DNA of 55,165 bases, taken from positions 1-55,165 of the forward strand of contig JAGBCX010000044.1 in NCBI GenBank assembly GCA_017937805.1, read 5' to 3'. This DNA is from Alistipes sp. Its GTDB lineage: Bacteria > Bacteroidota > Bacteroidia > Bacteroidales > Rikenellaceae. Below, piece after piece: positions 1 through 7,523 of the stretch (position 1 is its first letter; every line of letters starts with the position of its first letter). The notes under the pieces are model-generated. The model worked only from the letters and a program-made list of their open reading frames with translations. It was not told the DNA's origin and made no database searches. The position numbers and the translations under genes were made by a program.

Positions 1-46
1 ATAGAAGATAGAAGATAGAAGATAGAAGAGAGGAGATAGGAGATAG
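1..46. repeat. Heptanucleotide repeat (ATAGAAG)n
   Basis: Four perfect ATAGAAG units (1-28) followed by degraded purine-rich copies (AGAGAGG, AGATAGG). The period is seven bases. It belongs to the family of seven-base repeats found at many other places in this window. The window starts inside it, so its true length is unknown. Confidence 0.85.
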
Positions 47-65
47 ATGTCGAGAGATGTGTTCT

Positions 66-100
66 AACTTTTAACTTTTAACTTTGCACTTTTAACTTTT
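66..100. repeat. Heptanucleotide repeat (AACTTTT)n carrying a promoter box
   Basis: Five contiguous seven-base units: AACTTTT, AACTTTT, AACTTTG, CACTTTT, AACTTTT. The variant third unit provides TTTG at 83-86, exactly 19 bases before the TATCTTTG box at 106-113, so the repeat appears to build the -33 element of the promoter. Confidence 0.85.
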
Positions 101-113
101 TTGGTTATCTTTG
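83..113 (+). promoter_or_regulatory. Bacteroidetes promoter for the FMN riboswitch transcript
   Basis: TTTG at 83-86, 19-base spacer, TATCTTTG at 106-113, matching the Bacteroides consensus TTTG/TAnnTTTG. Transcription should begin near 120, just before the FMN aptamer. Bases 82-113 match 3696-3727 at about 29 of 32 positions, a second promoter of the same build. Confidence 0.75.
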
Positions 114-119
114 CAGTCA

Positions 120-268
120 GAATACTCGGGGCAGGGTGAAATTCCCTACCGGCGGTGATAGTCCGCGACTCCCTATGGCGGTGATTTATAATAAATTACA
201 ATCTGATGGGACTGAATCGGTGAAATTCCGATACCGACGGTTAGAGTCCGGATGAGAGAGTGGGTGAG
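120..268 (+). ncRNA. FMN riboswitch (RFN element)
   Basis: The RFN hallmarks are present in order: the GGGGCAGGGTGAAATTCCC helix near 128-146, CCGGCGGTGATAGTCCGCGA near 149-168, a variable arm, GACTGAATCGGTGAAATTCCGATACCGACGG split over 209-240, and the closing AGAGTCCGGATGAGAGAG near 243-260. These are the conserved P2-P6 segments of the FMN aptamer. The next gene on this strand is a TonB-dependent receptor at 578, not a riboflavin synthesis gene. A rho-independent terminator at 533-566 sits between the aptamer and that gene and is the obvious expression platform. Confidence 0.93.
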
Positions 269-315
269 GTTGTATTAAACCTATTTACAGCGTTCTTTTA
301 TGTTCTTTTGGGCTC

Positions 316-373
316 TTTTTAATTGTAATTCTTGTTGCATAGTACCGCTATGCGCCGCAAATTACAATTAAAA
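316..373. repeat. Long hairpin with GCATAG core in the FMN leader
   Basis: A perfect 15-bp inverted repeat, 316-330 against 359-373 (TTTTTAATTGTAATT and its complement), encloses a second hairpin GCATAG (337-342)/CTATGC (348-353). It lies between the FMN aptamer and the terminator. The core resembles sequences in the inverted repeats at 442-499 and 7209-7330. Confidence 0.7.
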
Positions 374-441
374 ATAACCACAAAACAACTATAAAATTAC
401 TTTGTAAACAAGTTCAAAACAACCTCGGATTTATGAATGGT

Positions 442-499
442 GATTTCTGCGTTACGCTTAGTATGCTGCGGTTTCTCGAACTTTGCAAGCCTTGAAATC
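442..499. repeat. Inverted repeat with GCTTAGTATGCTGCG core
   Basis: Six-base ends GATTTC (442-447) and GAAATC (494-499) flank an internal GCTTAGTATGCTGCG. The element at 7209-7330 carries GCTTACTATGCTGCG in the same relative place, so the two look related. It sits in the leader of the TonB receptor gene. Confidence 0.45.
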
Positions 500-532
500 T
501 CTCATTCAAAATCAACCTTCATTTGTGGTTAT

Positions 533-566
533 AATGTCCCGAATTATGTTTGGGACATTTTTTATT
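533..566 (+). terminator. Intrinsic terminator of the FMN riboswitch leader
   Basis: AATGTCCC (533-540) pairs with GGGACATT (552-559), followed by TTTTATTT. It lies 12 bases before the receptor start codon, so readthrough is needed for expression. This is the arrangement expected for transcription attenuation by the upstream FMN aptamer. A competing antiterminator was not identified. Confidence 0.75.
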
Positions 567-577
567 TATATACAGAT

Positions 578-3500
578 ATGAAGCGTTTTACACTTGCTTT
601 ATTTGCTTTGGTGGCGACAATAGCAGCCACCGCACAATCAACTACTGCATCGTTGCAGGGTTTTGTTACGGACAATAACGGTAAGCCGTTAGTGGGTGCT
701 ACGGTGGTGGCTACGCACTTGCCGACAGAAACGGTATATGGCACAATTACAGATGCAAACGGCGAGTATCGCTTGCAGGGCTTGCGTGTGGGTGTGCCAT
801 ATATGGTGGAGCTCTCGTTTGTGGGTTACAAGGATAAGAAGATTGAGGATATCGCCCTATCGTTAGGCGAAAAGCAACAGATAGATGCGCAACTATCCGA
901 CACGCAAAACATTGATGCTGTTGTGGTTACAAGCGACAAGTTTAGAGCGAGCCGAATGGGGGCAGGCGAGGCTTTCAGTAGCGATATTATCGAACGCACT
1001 CCAACGGTTTCGCGCTCGATAGATGATATTACGCGATTAGCTCCGCAGGCTATGGTGTCGAAAGATGGCGGTATCTCCATCGCTGGTACAAACTCTCGCT
1101 ACAACTCCTTCCAGATTGACGGTACTGCATCGAACGATATGTACGGCTTGACCTCGACGGGTACAAATGGCGGTTTGGCAGGTGCAAACCCCATTCCGCT
1201 TGATGCAATTTCGGATATTCAGGTCGTAACGGCACCTTTCGATGTTCGCCAAGGCGGTTTTAGTGGCGGAGGTATAAATGCCATTACAAAGTCGGGCTCA
1301 AACACCTTCTCAGGTACGGCATACGCCTACTATAACGACCAGGATTTCTATGGCCGAAGCCCTATGAACGGAGCAAAACTTGCGGAGCAGAGAACGCAGA
1401 TTTACGGCGTGTCGCTCGGTGGTGCAATCGTCAAAAATAAGTTGTTTTTCTTCCTCAACGGAGAGTTTAACCTCGACTCCTCGCCCTCGTCGTACTATGT
1501 GGGCGATAGCGGTTGCAACATCTCCGAGAGCGATGCGCAGACAATTGCAAATCGCTTCTACGAACTTACGGGTTACGATGGTGGCGGCTACGGCATACAG
1601 ACACTAAAAAGGCATACAGGCTCGTTAATTGCGCGACTTGATTGGAATATCTCGTCACGCCACAACCTCTCGTTGCGCTACAACTTCCTCGATGCACGAA
1701 AAGATGAATTTGTGTCGAGTGCTACCGAACTGCGCTTCAATGGCGAGGGCTACACCTCGATTGCCGATACGCACTCGGTGGTTGCGGAGTTGCACTCGCG
1801 CGTGTCGGAGAAGATGTTTAACGAGTTCCGAGTAGGCTACACCCGAGTACACGATGGTCGCGATGCAATGAGTGGCGAGAAATATCCCTATGTAGAGATT
1901 AAGAAGATGCGTGACGGTGAAAATACAAAGGTCCTCATTGGTACAGACCCATTCGCCATTATGAACGATTTGGTGCAGAATACCGTTACGCTGACCGACA
2001 ACTTCTCCTACTATGCCGATTCGCACACGATAACAATCGGTACGCACAACGAGATTTTCAACTCTTCGTGCCTCTATATGGCGAATGCGTTGGGTGCATA
2101 TACTTACAATACGCTACAAGATTTTCTTGACGATAAGGCGAATAAATATGTGCGCAACTACTCTGACAATCCTTATACAAATATAACTTCTGCACAATTT
2201 GGCGTATATATTCAGGACGAGTGGAACGCCTCGTCCCGCTTTTCGATGACCTATGGTCTGCGAGCCGATATCCCTGTGATATTCGGAAACCCTCCCACAA
2301 ATGAGGCGTTCAACTCTTCTGATGTGGCACAAAAGTATGGCATAAAGACCAACCAAGTGCCAACTCCTACGGTATTGCTCTCGCCACGTATCGGAGTGCG
2401 CTGGCAAATAGCCAAGAGCGCAGAGGCTTCGACATTGTTGCGTGGTGGCGTGGGTATATTCTCGGGAAGAATACCGTTTGTGTGGATATCCAACTGCTTC
2501 TCCAATAGCGGTATGACACAACGCGGATATACGCTCAAAGACTCATCAACGCCAAAGTTTCGCGAGGAGCCTTCAGGCACGGAGGGAGTATCCTCTAACC
2601 CGATGATAAATATCGTGGCGAAGGATTTTCGTTATCCGCAAGTGGCGCGTGCAACACTCGCCTTGGAGCAAGATTATAAGGGTTGGCACTTTGCGGTTGA
2701 GGGTATCTTCTCGAAGTCTATTAACGACCTCTTGATTACCAATCTTACGGCACAAGATAAGGGTAATAAGTTATTTGCCGTAAATTCGGCTCTTGCAAAT
2801 GAGCAGAATACCACAACCCTCTACGACACATCGTTGGCGAAGTCATACTCTTCGATTTACCTCTTATCGAACACCTCGAAGGGGTATGGCTATTCGGTGA
2901 GTGCATCGGTGGCAAAGCACTTCCGCTTTGGTTTGGACCTCTACGCTGCATATACCTTTGCTCACTCCTACTCGGTAATGGACGGCATCTCGGCACAGGC
3001 TCTCAACACTTGGAGTCGCAACTACTCGGCAGATAGCAACAATCAGGCGTTGAGTTACTCGTTGTTTGATGTTCCGCACAAGGTTACCGCTTCGCTCTCG
3101 TATCGTACACCTCGCTATGCGAAGGTGCTCGGCACGACTATCTCGTTGCTCTATCAGGGCTATTCGGGTATGCGCTACTCGTTGACTTATGCGGGCGAAG
3201 ATGCAAACAATGACAGCAGTAACGGCAATACGACAATCTATGTGCCTACGGCAGATGAGTTGCAGGCTATGGAGTTCGAGAGCGAGGAGCAACGCACTGC
3301 CTTCGGGGAGTATATCGAGGCGACACCTGCCCTGCGCCGTTCTCGTGGTAAATTCCTTGCACGAAACGCCTTGCAGACACCTTTCGAGCACCATCTCGAC
3401 CTCCATATTGCGCAGGATATCTACTTCGGAGATAATACCTCACGTAAGGTGCAGATTTCGCTCGATGTGATAAATCTCGGCTCGCTCATCTCGAAGGATT

Positions 3501-3676
3501 GGGGAGCAAGTTACTACACCTCGAAGTATCGCCTGTCGCCTGTTGAGGTTTGTGATAAGATAACTGATGCTGATGGTAACCGCACACCGAAATATCGCTT
3601 TGTGGGTGGCGAGGTGTCGCGCAACGATCTTCTCTCTCGTTGGCGTATGCAGGTGGGTGTAAGAGTGGTATTTTAG
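578..3676 (+). CDS. TonB-dependent receptor, FMN-riboswitch controlled
   Basis: Outer-membrane TonB-dependent receptor of 1032 residues. An N-terminal signal peptide (about 1-20, ending ATAQ) is followed by a CarboxypepD-regulatory-like domain (about 25-105, with GKPLVGATV and FVGYKD), a plug (about 110-240, including GGINAITKSGSN) and a barrel ending in phenylalanine. The architecture is Oar-like; no SusD partner follows. The start at 578 is chosen because the longer open frame from 437 runs through the riboswitch leader and its terminator, and because a clean signal peptide begins here. The FMN aptamer upstream suggests uptake of riboflavin or another flavin; that substrate is inferred from regulation only. 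It could instead carry a different ligand under flavin control. Confidence 0.88.
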   Translation: MKRFTLALFALVATIAATAQSTTASLQGFVTDNNGKPLVGATVVATHLPTETVYGTITDANGEYRLQGLRVGVPYMVELSFVGYKDKKIEDIALSLGEKQQIDAQLSDTQNIDAVVVTSDKFRASRMGAGEAFSSDIIERTPTVSRSIDDITRLAPQAMVSKDGGISIAGTNSRYNSFQIDGTASNDMYGLTSTGTNGGLAGANPIPLDAISDIQVVTAPFDVRQGGFSGGGINAITKSGSNTFSGTAYAYYNDQDFYGRSPMNGAKLAEQRTQIYGVSLGGAIVKNKLFFFLNGEFNLDSSPSSYYVGDSGCNISESDAQTIANRFYELTGYDGGGYGIQTLKRHTGSLIARLDWNISSRHNLSLRYNFLDARKDEFVSSATELRFNGEGYTSIADTHSVVAELHSRVSEKMFNEFRVGYTRVHDGRDAMSGEKYPYVEIKKMRDGENTKVLIGTDPFAIMNDLVQNTVTLTDNFSYYADSHTITIGTHNEIFNSSCLYMANALGAYTYNTLQDFLDDKANKYVRNYSDNPYTNITSAQFGVYIQDEWNASSRFSMTYGLRADIPVIFGNPPTNEAFNSSDVAQKYGIKTNQVPTPTVLLSPRIGVRWQIAKSAEASTLLRGGVGIFSGRIPFVWISNCFSNSGMTQRGYTLKDSSTPKFREEPSGTEGVSSNPMINIVAKDFRYPQVARATLALEQDYKGWHFAVEGIFSKSINDLLITNLTAQDKGNKLFAVNSALANEQNTTTLYDTSLAKSYSSIYLLSNTSKGYGYSVSASVAKHFRFGLDLYAAYTFAHSYSVMDGISAQALNTWSRNYSADSNNQALSYSLFDVPHKVTASLSYRTPRYAKVLGTTISLLYQGYSGMRYSLTYAGEDANNDSSNGNTTIYVPTADELQAMEFESEEQRTAFGEYIEATPALRRSRGKFLARNALQTPFEHHLDLHIAQDIYFGDNTSRKVQISLDVINLGSLISKDWGASYYTSKYRLSPVEVCDKITDADGNRTPKYRFVGGEVSRNDLLSRWRMQVGVRVVF

Positions 3677-3696
3677 CGTAATTCTTGGCGTTTGGC

Positions 3697-3727
3697 TTTG
3701 CGCTTTTAACTTTTTTTGCTATCTTTG
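3697..3727 (+). promoter_or_regulatory. Bacteroidetes promoter
   Basis: TTTG at 3697-3700, 19-base spacer, TATCTTTG at 3720-3727, serving the gene at 3751. The region 3696-3727 is nearly the same as 82-113, including the CTTTTAACTTTTTT stretch between the boxes. Confidence 0.7.
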
Positions 3728-3750
3728 TAAGTTAAAGAAATTGTATACTT

Positions 3751-4548
3751 ATGAATTTGAAAGATAGATTGCAACGAATGTTGCAGATTGTGGAGGAGTC
3801 GGAGCGTGTGGGTGCGTTGTCCGACCTTGAACGAGATATTCTCTTGAATGACCTGCGTGAGGCGTATGCCGAATTGAAATTCGGCAAAACGGAGAACGAT
3901 GATTTTTCGGTCGTTCCTACAACCCCTACTGAGGAGATTAAGTCGGAGCCCGAACCTGCGGTTGAGCCAGAGGAGGAGAGTGAGCCAGAGGTTGAAGCTG
4001 ATGACGAGCCGGAGGTTGAGGTGGAAATTATCTTCGATGAGGAGGAAAATGACGAAGAGGACCCTGCTGTCGCTGAGCCTGCTGTCGCAGAGCCTGTTGT
4101 TGCTGAGCCTGTTGTTGCTGAGCCTGTTGTTGCTGAAACCCCTAACACCCCTATCGTAGAGGAAAATCTCTCAACTCTCAACTCTCAATTCTCAACTCCA
4201 AAGCGCAGCCCACTGCTATCTCTCTATGAAGATGAGCCAATGCCGATACTTGGTGAGCAGTTCCATGAGAAGCCGTCAGTTGCCGATACCATTGCCTGCC
4301 CGAAGGGTGTGGCAGAGAGTGCTCCCGTAACATCGTTGCGTGATGCGATAGGTGTGGCGGATAAGTTTATGTTGATAAGAGAGTTGTTCGCGGGTGATGC
4401 TGTGGCATACGATAGTGCTATTGAGGCACTTGATAAGCAAGCATCATTTGATGACTGCATAATCTTTATTGCAGAGCATTATGCTTGGGCACCAAACTCG
4501 CAAGCCACAAAGCTTGTGATGGATTTACTACAAAGAAAATATAATTAA
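3751..4548 (+). CDS. Acidic repeat protein, conserved Bacteroidetes family of unknown function
   Basis: 265 residues, no signal peptide or membrane segment. An N-terminal helical part (1-45, MNLKDRLQRMLQIVEE) is followed by a very acidic Glu/Pro/Val linker (50-130) that ends in five VAEP-type repeats coded by 15-bp tandem units (4066-4140). A C-terminal domain (about 150-265) contains SLRDAIGVADKFMLIRELF and a HYAWAPNS motif that I recall as conserved in Bacteroidetes hypothetical proteins. A seven-base repeat (4168-4195) is read in frame as STLNSQFST between linker and domain. It is 21 bases upstream of rsmI and probably cotranscribed. Function unknown; the layout suggests a tethered C-terminal domain. 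Confidence 0.8.
   Translation: MNLKDRLQRMLQIVEESERVGALSDLERDILLNDLREAYAELKFGKTENDDFSVVPTTPTEEIKSEPEPAVEPEEESEPEVEADDEPEVEVEIIFDEEENDEEDPAVAEPAVAEPVVAEPVVAEPVVAETPNTPIVEENLSTLNSQFSTPKRSPLLSLYEDEPMPILGEQFHEKPSVADTIACPKGVAESAPVTSLRDAIGVADKFMLIRELFAGDAVAYDSAIEALDKQASFDDCIIFIAEHYAWAPNSQATKLVMDLLQRKYN
4066..4140. repeat. 15-bp tandem repeat coding VAEP units
   Basis: Five 15-base units of the form GCTGTCGCTGAGCCT / GTTGTTGCTGAGCCT, giving (A/V)VAEP repeats in the acidic linker. The last three are almost identical, which points to recent slippage. Changes in copy number keep the frame. Confidence 0.85.
4168..4195. repeat. Heptanucleotide repeat (CTCTCAA)4 inside a gene
   Basis: CTCTCAA, CTCTCAA, CTCTCAA, TTCTCAA, read in frame within the acidic repeat protein. 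The same kind of repeat (AATTCTC) occurs between genes at 45381 and 50636. Confidence 0.8.
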
Positions 4549-4569
4549 AATGCCAATGGCTAAGAAACT

Positions 4570-5274
4570 ATGGCAAAACTCTATATAGTACCTACGCCGA
4601 TAGGCAATTTGGAGGATATAACACTGCGCGCAATACGAGTGCTGAAAGAGGTGGATTTCATCTTGGCAGAGGATACGCGTACGAGCTCGGTGTTGCTTAA
4701 GCATCTCGGCATAGAGAAGCCCTTGCGCTCGCATCATAAGTTCAACGAACATGCTACTGTGCAGATGGTGGCTGATGCAATCGAAGCGGGCAAAGATGTA
4801 GCTTTGGTGTCGGACGCAGGAACACCGGGCATTTCGGACCCGGGATTCTTGTTGGTGCGCACATGCGTAGAGAGGGGTGTTGATGTAGTAACCTTGCCGG
4901 GAGCTACTGCATTTGTGCCGGCATTGGTGCAGAGTGGTTTTCCATGCGACAGATTCTGTTTTGAGGGCTTTTTGCCACAGAAGAAGGGGCGTAAAAAACG
5001 TATCGAAGCATTGGCTGACGAGGAGCGCACAATGATATTCTACGAATCGCCATTCCGCGTAGTGAAGTGCTTGGAGCAGTTGGCCGAGGTCCTTGGCGAG
5101 GAGCGCGAGGTAGCTGTATCGCGTGAAATTACAAAGATGTTCGAGGAGACCGTGCGCGGAACGCTTGCCGAGGTGGCAATGCATTTCCGTCAGCACACAC
5201 CAAAGGGTGAGTTTGTGATTGTGGTGGCAGGTCGCTCAAACAAAAAATCAAGAGACGAAGAGGATGAAGAGTAA
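4570..5274 (+). CDS. rsmI: 16S rRNA (cytidine-1402-2'-O)-methyltransferase RsmI
   Basis: 234 residues of the tetrapyrrole-methylase fold. RsmI 2'-O-methylates C1402 in the decoding centre of 16S rRNA using S-adenosylmethionine. Diagnostic motifs are VPTPIGNLEDITLRA near the N-terminus, AEDTRTSSVLL, SDAGTPGISDPG near 80-91 and LPGATAFVPALVQSG. The protein is shorter than the E. coli form (about 286) and lacks the extra C-terminal region, which fits Bacteroidetes versions. Its end overlaps the next gene: the acyltransferase ATG at 5264 precedes the rsmI stop at 5272-5274, suggesting coupled translation. Confidence 0.95.
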   Translation: MAKLYIVPTPIGNLEDITLRAIRVLKEVDFILAEDTRTSSVLLKHLGIEKPLRSHHKFNEHATVQMVADAIEAGKDVALVSDAGTPGISDPGFLLVRTCVERGVDVVTLPGATAFVPALVQSGFPCDRFCFEGFLPQKKGRKKRIEALADEERTMIFYESPFRVVKCLEQLAEVLGEEREVAVSREITKMFEETVRGTLAEVAMHFRQHTPKGEFVIVVAGRSNKKSRDEEDEE

Positions 5275-6208
5275 AATCAATAAGATTGCAGAAGATGTGG
5301 CTGTGGAGTTGTTGTGGGCGGTATGTTATCTGTTCGCATTGTTGCCACGTTGCGTGCGTTACGGGCTATTTACACCGATTACATCATTTCTTCTACGCAA
5401 GGTCGCACACTACCGCTATGACGTAATCATGGGTCAATTACGCGACTCCTTCCCCGAAAAAGAGGAGGCGGAGATTGCCGATATATGCCGCCGCTACTAC
5501 GACCATCTTGCCGAGATGATTATAGGTACATTATCATTGGCGGGTGTAAGTGATAAGAAGCGAGCAAAGTGTACCGAATTTGATTTTTCCGACAACTTCA
5601 AGGAGGAGATTGATGGTCGCAATATTGTAGCAATGACCTCGCATTACGGATTTTGGGAGATTGCCTTGAATCTCTATCTCGTAGCACCAAAACACCATCT
5701 TGTGGTGGCATATCGTCCATTGAAGAGTCGTGTGATGGATAGATTTTACTACCGCCTGCGAAAAGGTCACTCGGTAGATGCTGTTGCAAGCAAGAATTTC
5801 ATGCGCTACTATGTAGCTAATCGTCACGGAATAAATGGCAAAAATATTGTGGTAGGACTTATCTCCGACCAAAATTGCCCTGTAACCAAAGGTTGTTGTT
5901 GGCACAACTTCTTAAATCACGACTCGCTCTTCTTTGACGGTGCAGAGCAGTTGGCCATGAAGTTCGGGCTACCGGTCTACTATGTGGAGTTGGAGCGTAT
6001 TAAGGCGGGGTGCTATCGTCATCACTACACCCTAATATATGACGGAAAGGAGGAGGTGAAACCTCACGAGATAACGGAGCGATATGTGCGCCATTTGGAA
6101 CGTACAATCCAGGCAAAACCGGAGTATTGGATGTGGTCGCATAAGCGATGGAAATTTACTCCTGACGAGAACTCTCTGTTTTACGATAACTACAAAGATA
6201 GAGTATAG
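5264..6208 (+). CDS. Lipid A biosynthesis acyltransferase (LpxL/HtrB family)
   Basis: 314 residues, inner-membrane associated, expected to transfer an acyl chain to a lipid A precursor. The catalytic HX4E motif is seen as HYGFWE at residues 127-132, and an N-terminal hydrophobic segment lies at about 12-28. The start at 5264 overlaps rsmI by 11 bases; the longer frame from 5219 reads through rsmI and lacks support. The following glycosyltransferase begins 3 bases after the stop, so the two probably share a transcript and a role in envelope glycolipid synthesis. The exact acyl donor and position cannot be told from sequence. Confidence 0.88.
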   Translation: MKSKINKIAEDVAVELLWAVCYLFALLPRCVRYGLFTPITSFLLRKVAHYRYDVIMGQLRDSFPEKEEAEIADICRRYYDHLAEMIIGTLSLAGVSDKKRAKCTEFDFSDNFKEEIDGRNIVAMTSHYGFWEIALNLYLVAPKHHLVVAYRPLKSRVMDRFYYRLRKGHSVDAVASKNFMRYYVANRHGINGKNIVVGLISDQNCPVTKGCCWHNFLNHDSLFFDGAEQLAMKFGLPVYYVELERIKAGCYRHHYTLIYDGKEEVKPHEITERYVRHLERTIQAKPEYWMWSHKRWKFTPDENSLFYDNYKDRV

Positions 6209-6211
6209 AGC

Positions 6212-7210
6212 TTGAAAACTGCGGTCGTAATACTTAATTGGAACGGATTGCTCCATTTGCAACGCTACTTGCCGAGTGTGGTTGCGACTACGCCCGATGC
6301 CGATATTGTGGTTGCCGACAATGGCTCGACTGATGGCTCGTTAGCGTGGCTCAGGGAGGCGATGCCGAGCGTACAGACGATTGCTCTTGACAAGAATTAC
6401 GGCTTCGCCGAGGGCTATAATCGCGCTTTGAGAGAGTTGAGTGGCTATGATGTCTATGTATTGTTAAATTCTGATATTAGAACCGAAGAGGGGTGGTTGT
6501 CGCCACTGTTGAACTATCTGGAGCAGAATGACGATGTGGCGGTTGTAGTACCGAAGATACTTGACGATAAGTGCCACGATAGGTTTGAGTATGCGGGCGC
6601 AGCAGGAGGTTTTATCGATATTTTGGGCTATCCCTTCTGTCGTGGGCGCATACTTAACCATGTAGAGAGGGATTACGGGCAGTACGATAATGCTTGCGAT
6701 GTGATGTGGGGTAGTGGTGCGGCATTCTGTTGTCGCGCGGAGGTCTTTCATGAGTTGGGAGGCTTTGCCAAAGAGTTCTTTGCGCATCAGGAGGAGATTG
6801 ACCTCTGCTGGCGAGTGTGGTTGTCGGGCAGAAGAGTGGCGGTGGAGCCACGCTCGAAGGTATATCATCTTGGAGGTGCAACGCTTTCGACTGACTCGCC
6901 TTTCAAGACGATGTTGAACCATCGCAACAACCTCGCAATGCTATATCGTTGTGCTTCGCCTGCGCAGCGGTTGTTGGTGGCGGTGGTACGCCCGGCGTTG
7001 GATTTCGCCGCATTTGTGGTGTACCTCTTGCAGGGCAAAAAGCAGAGTGCAAAGGCGGTATTGCAGGCGTGGCGTGACTTCTTGCGTTGGCATGGGCGAT
7101 TGTCGGCAGAACGCAAGGCTATTCGCAGTGATGTGAAGCGTGAGGCTCCGATATATAAGGGCTCAATAGTTTTGCGTTACTTACTCGGAAGGAGGACCTT
7201 CCAAGAATAA
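6212..7210 (+). CDS. Glycosyltransferase family 2 (rhamnosyltransferase-like)
   Basis: 332 residues with a GT-A fold. The nucleotide-sugar site includes VILNWNG at 6-12, ADNGSTDGS at 35-43 and the metal-binding NSD at 86-88; a later HQEEIDLCWR motif is typical of the GT2 rhamnosyltransferase-like (WbbL) group. A hydrophobic stretch near 250-275 may associate with the membrane. The start codon is TTG: the in-frame triplet two codons earlier is the stop of the preceding gene, and the next in-frame ATG would remove the catalytic N-terminus. It probably adds a sugar to a cell-surface glycan or lipopolysaccharide. Confidence 0.87.
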   Translation: MKTAVVILNWNGLLHLQRYLPSVVATTPDADIVVADNGSTDGSLAWLREAMPSVQTIALDKNYGFAEGYNRALRELSGYDVYVLLNSDIRTEEGWLSPLLNYLEQNDDVAVVVPKILDDKCHDRFEYAGAAGGFIDILGYPFCRGRILNHVERDYGQYDNACDVMWGSGAAFCCRAEVFHELGGFAKEFFAHQEEIDLCWRVWLSGRRVAVEPRSKVYHLGGATLSTDSPFKTMLNHRNNLAMLYRCASPAQRLLVAVVRPALDFAAFVVYLLQGKKQSAKAVLQAWRDFLRWHGRLSAERKAIRSDVKREAPIYKGSIVLRYLLGRRTFQE

Positions 7211-7330
7211 ATCGTTTTTATGAGTTCTTTTTGCACGAGAGCATCGGTCGTCAAAATGCTCACATAGGCTTACTATGCTGCGCTTTTGTCGCCTTGCTTC
7301 GCACAAAAATAATCTCATAATTTACGATTT
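7209..7330. repeat. 122-bp long inverted repeat element
   Basis: Outer arms AAATCGT (7209-7215)/ACGATTT (7324-7330) and TTATGAG (7218-7224)/CTCATAA (7314-7320), then imperfect pairing between TTTTTGCACGAGAGCA and TGCTTCGCACAAAAA, with a GCTTACTATGCTGCG core. It begins inside the stop codon of the glycosyltransferase. It has the look of a REP or MITE-like extragenic element and codes for nothing visible. Confidence 0.7.
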
Positions 7331-7343
7331 AGAGGCGTGATGA

Positions 7344-7371
7344 AATTAAGAATTAAGAATTGAGAATTAAA
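7344..7371. repeat. Heptanucleotide repeat (AATTAAG)4
   Basis: Units AATTAAG, AATTAAG, AATTGAG, AATTAAA. Same flavour as the repeats at 22813, 34459 and 54072. Confidence 0.85.
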
Positions 7372-7388
7372 AATAAACAGTTAAAGCG

Positions 7389-7490
7389 CACCCTATAAAG
7401 CGAACGGAGTGAGCGCCCCCATAAAGGGCGGAACGCCCGCCCCCCCATAAAGCAGTCGCAGACTGCGCCCCCATAAATCGCTGCGCCTTG
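7389..7490. repeat. Array of CCCCATAAA units with mini-hairpins
   Basis: Four copies of CCC(C/T)ATAAA alternate with short GC-rich palindromes: GCGAACGGAGTGAGCGC, GGGCG-GAA-CGCCC and GCAGTC-GCA-GACTGC. The last two have GNA triloops, which are known to form unusually stable DNA mini-hairpins. It ends 33 bases before the DPM1-like gene. No family name recognised. Confidence 0.7.
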
Positions 7491-7523
7491 ACAAGGTTAG
7501 GAGTTCGGAAAACAAAATATATT

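Noticed and set aside
437-577. N-terminal extension of the TonB receptor
   Set aside because: It would translate the riboswitch leader and its terminator and put 47 residues before the signal peptide.
578-3676. SusC member of a polysaccharide utilisation locus
   Set aside because: No SusD-like gene follows and the architecture is Oar-like; the only glycosidase is 20 kb away.
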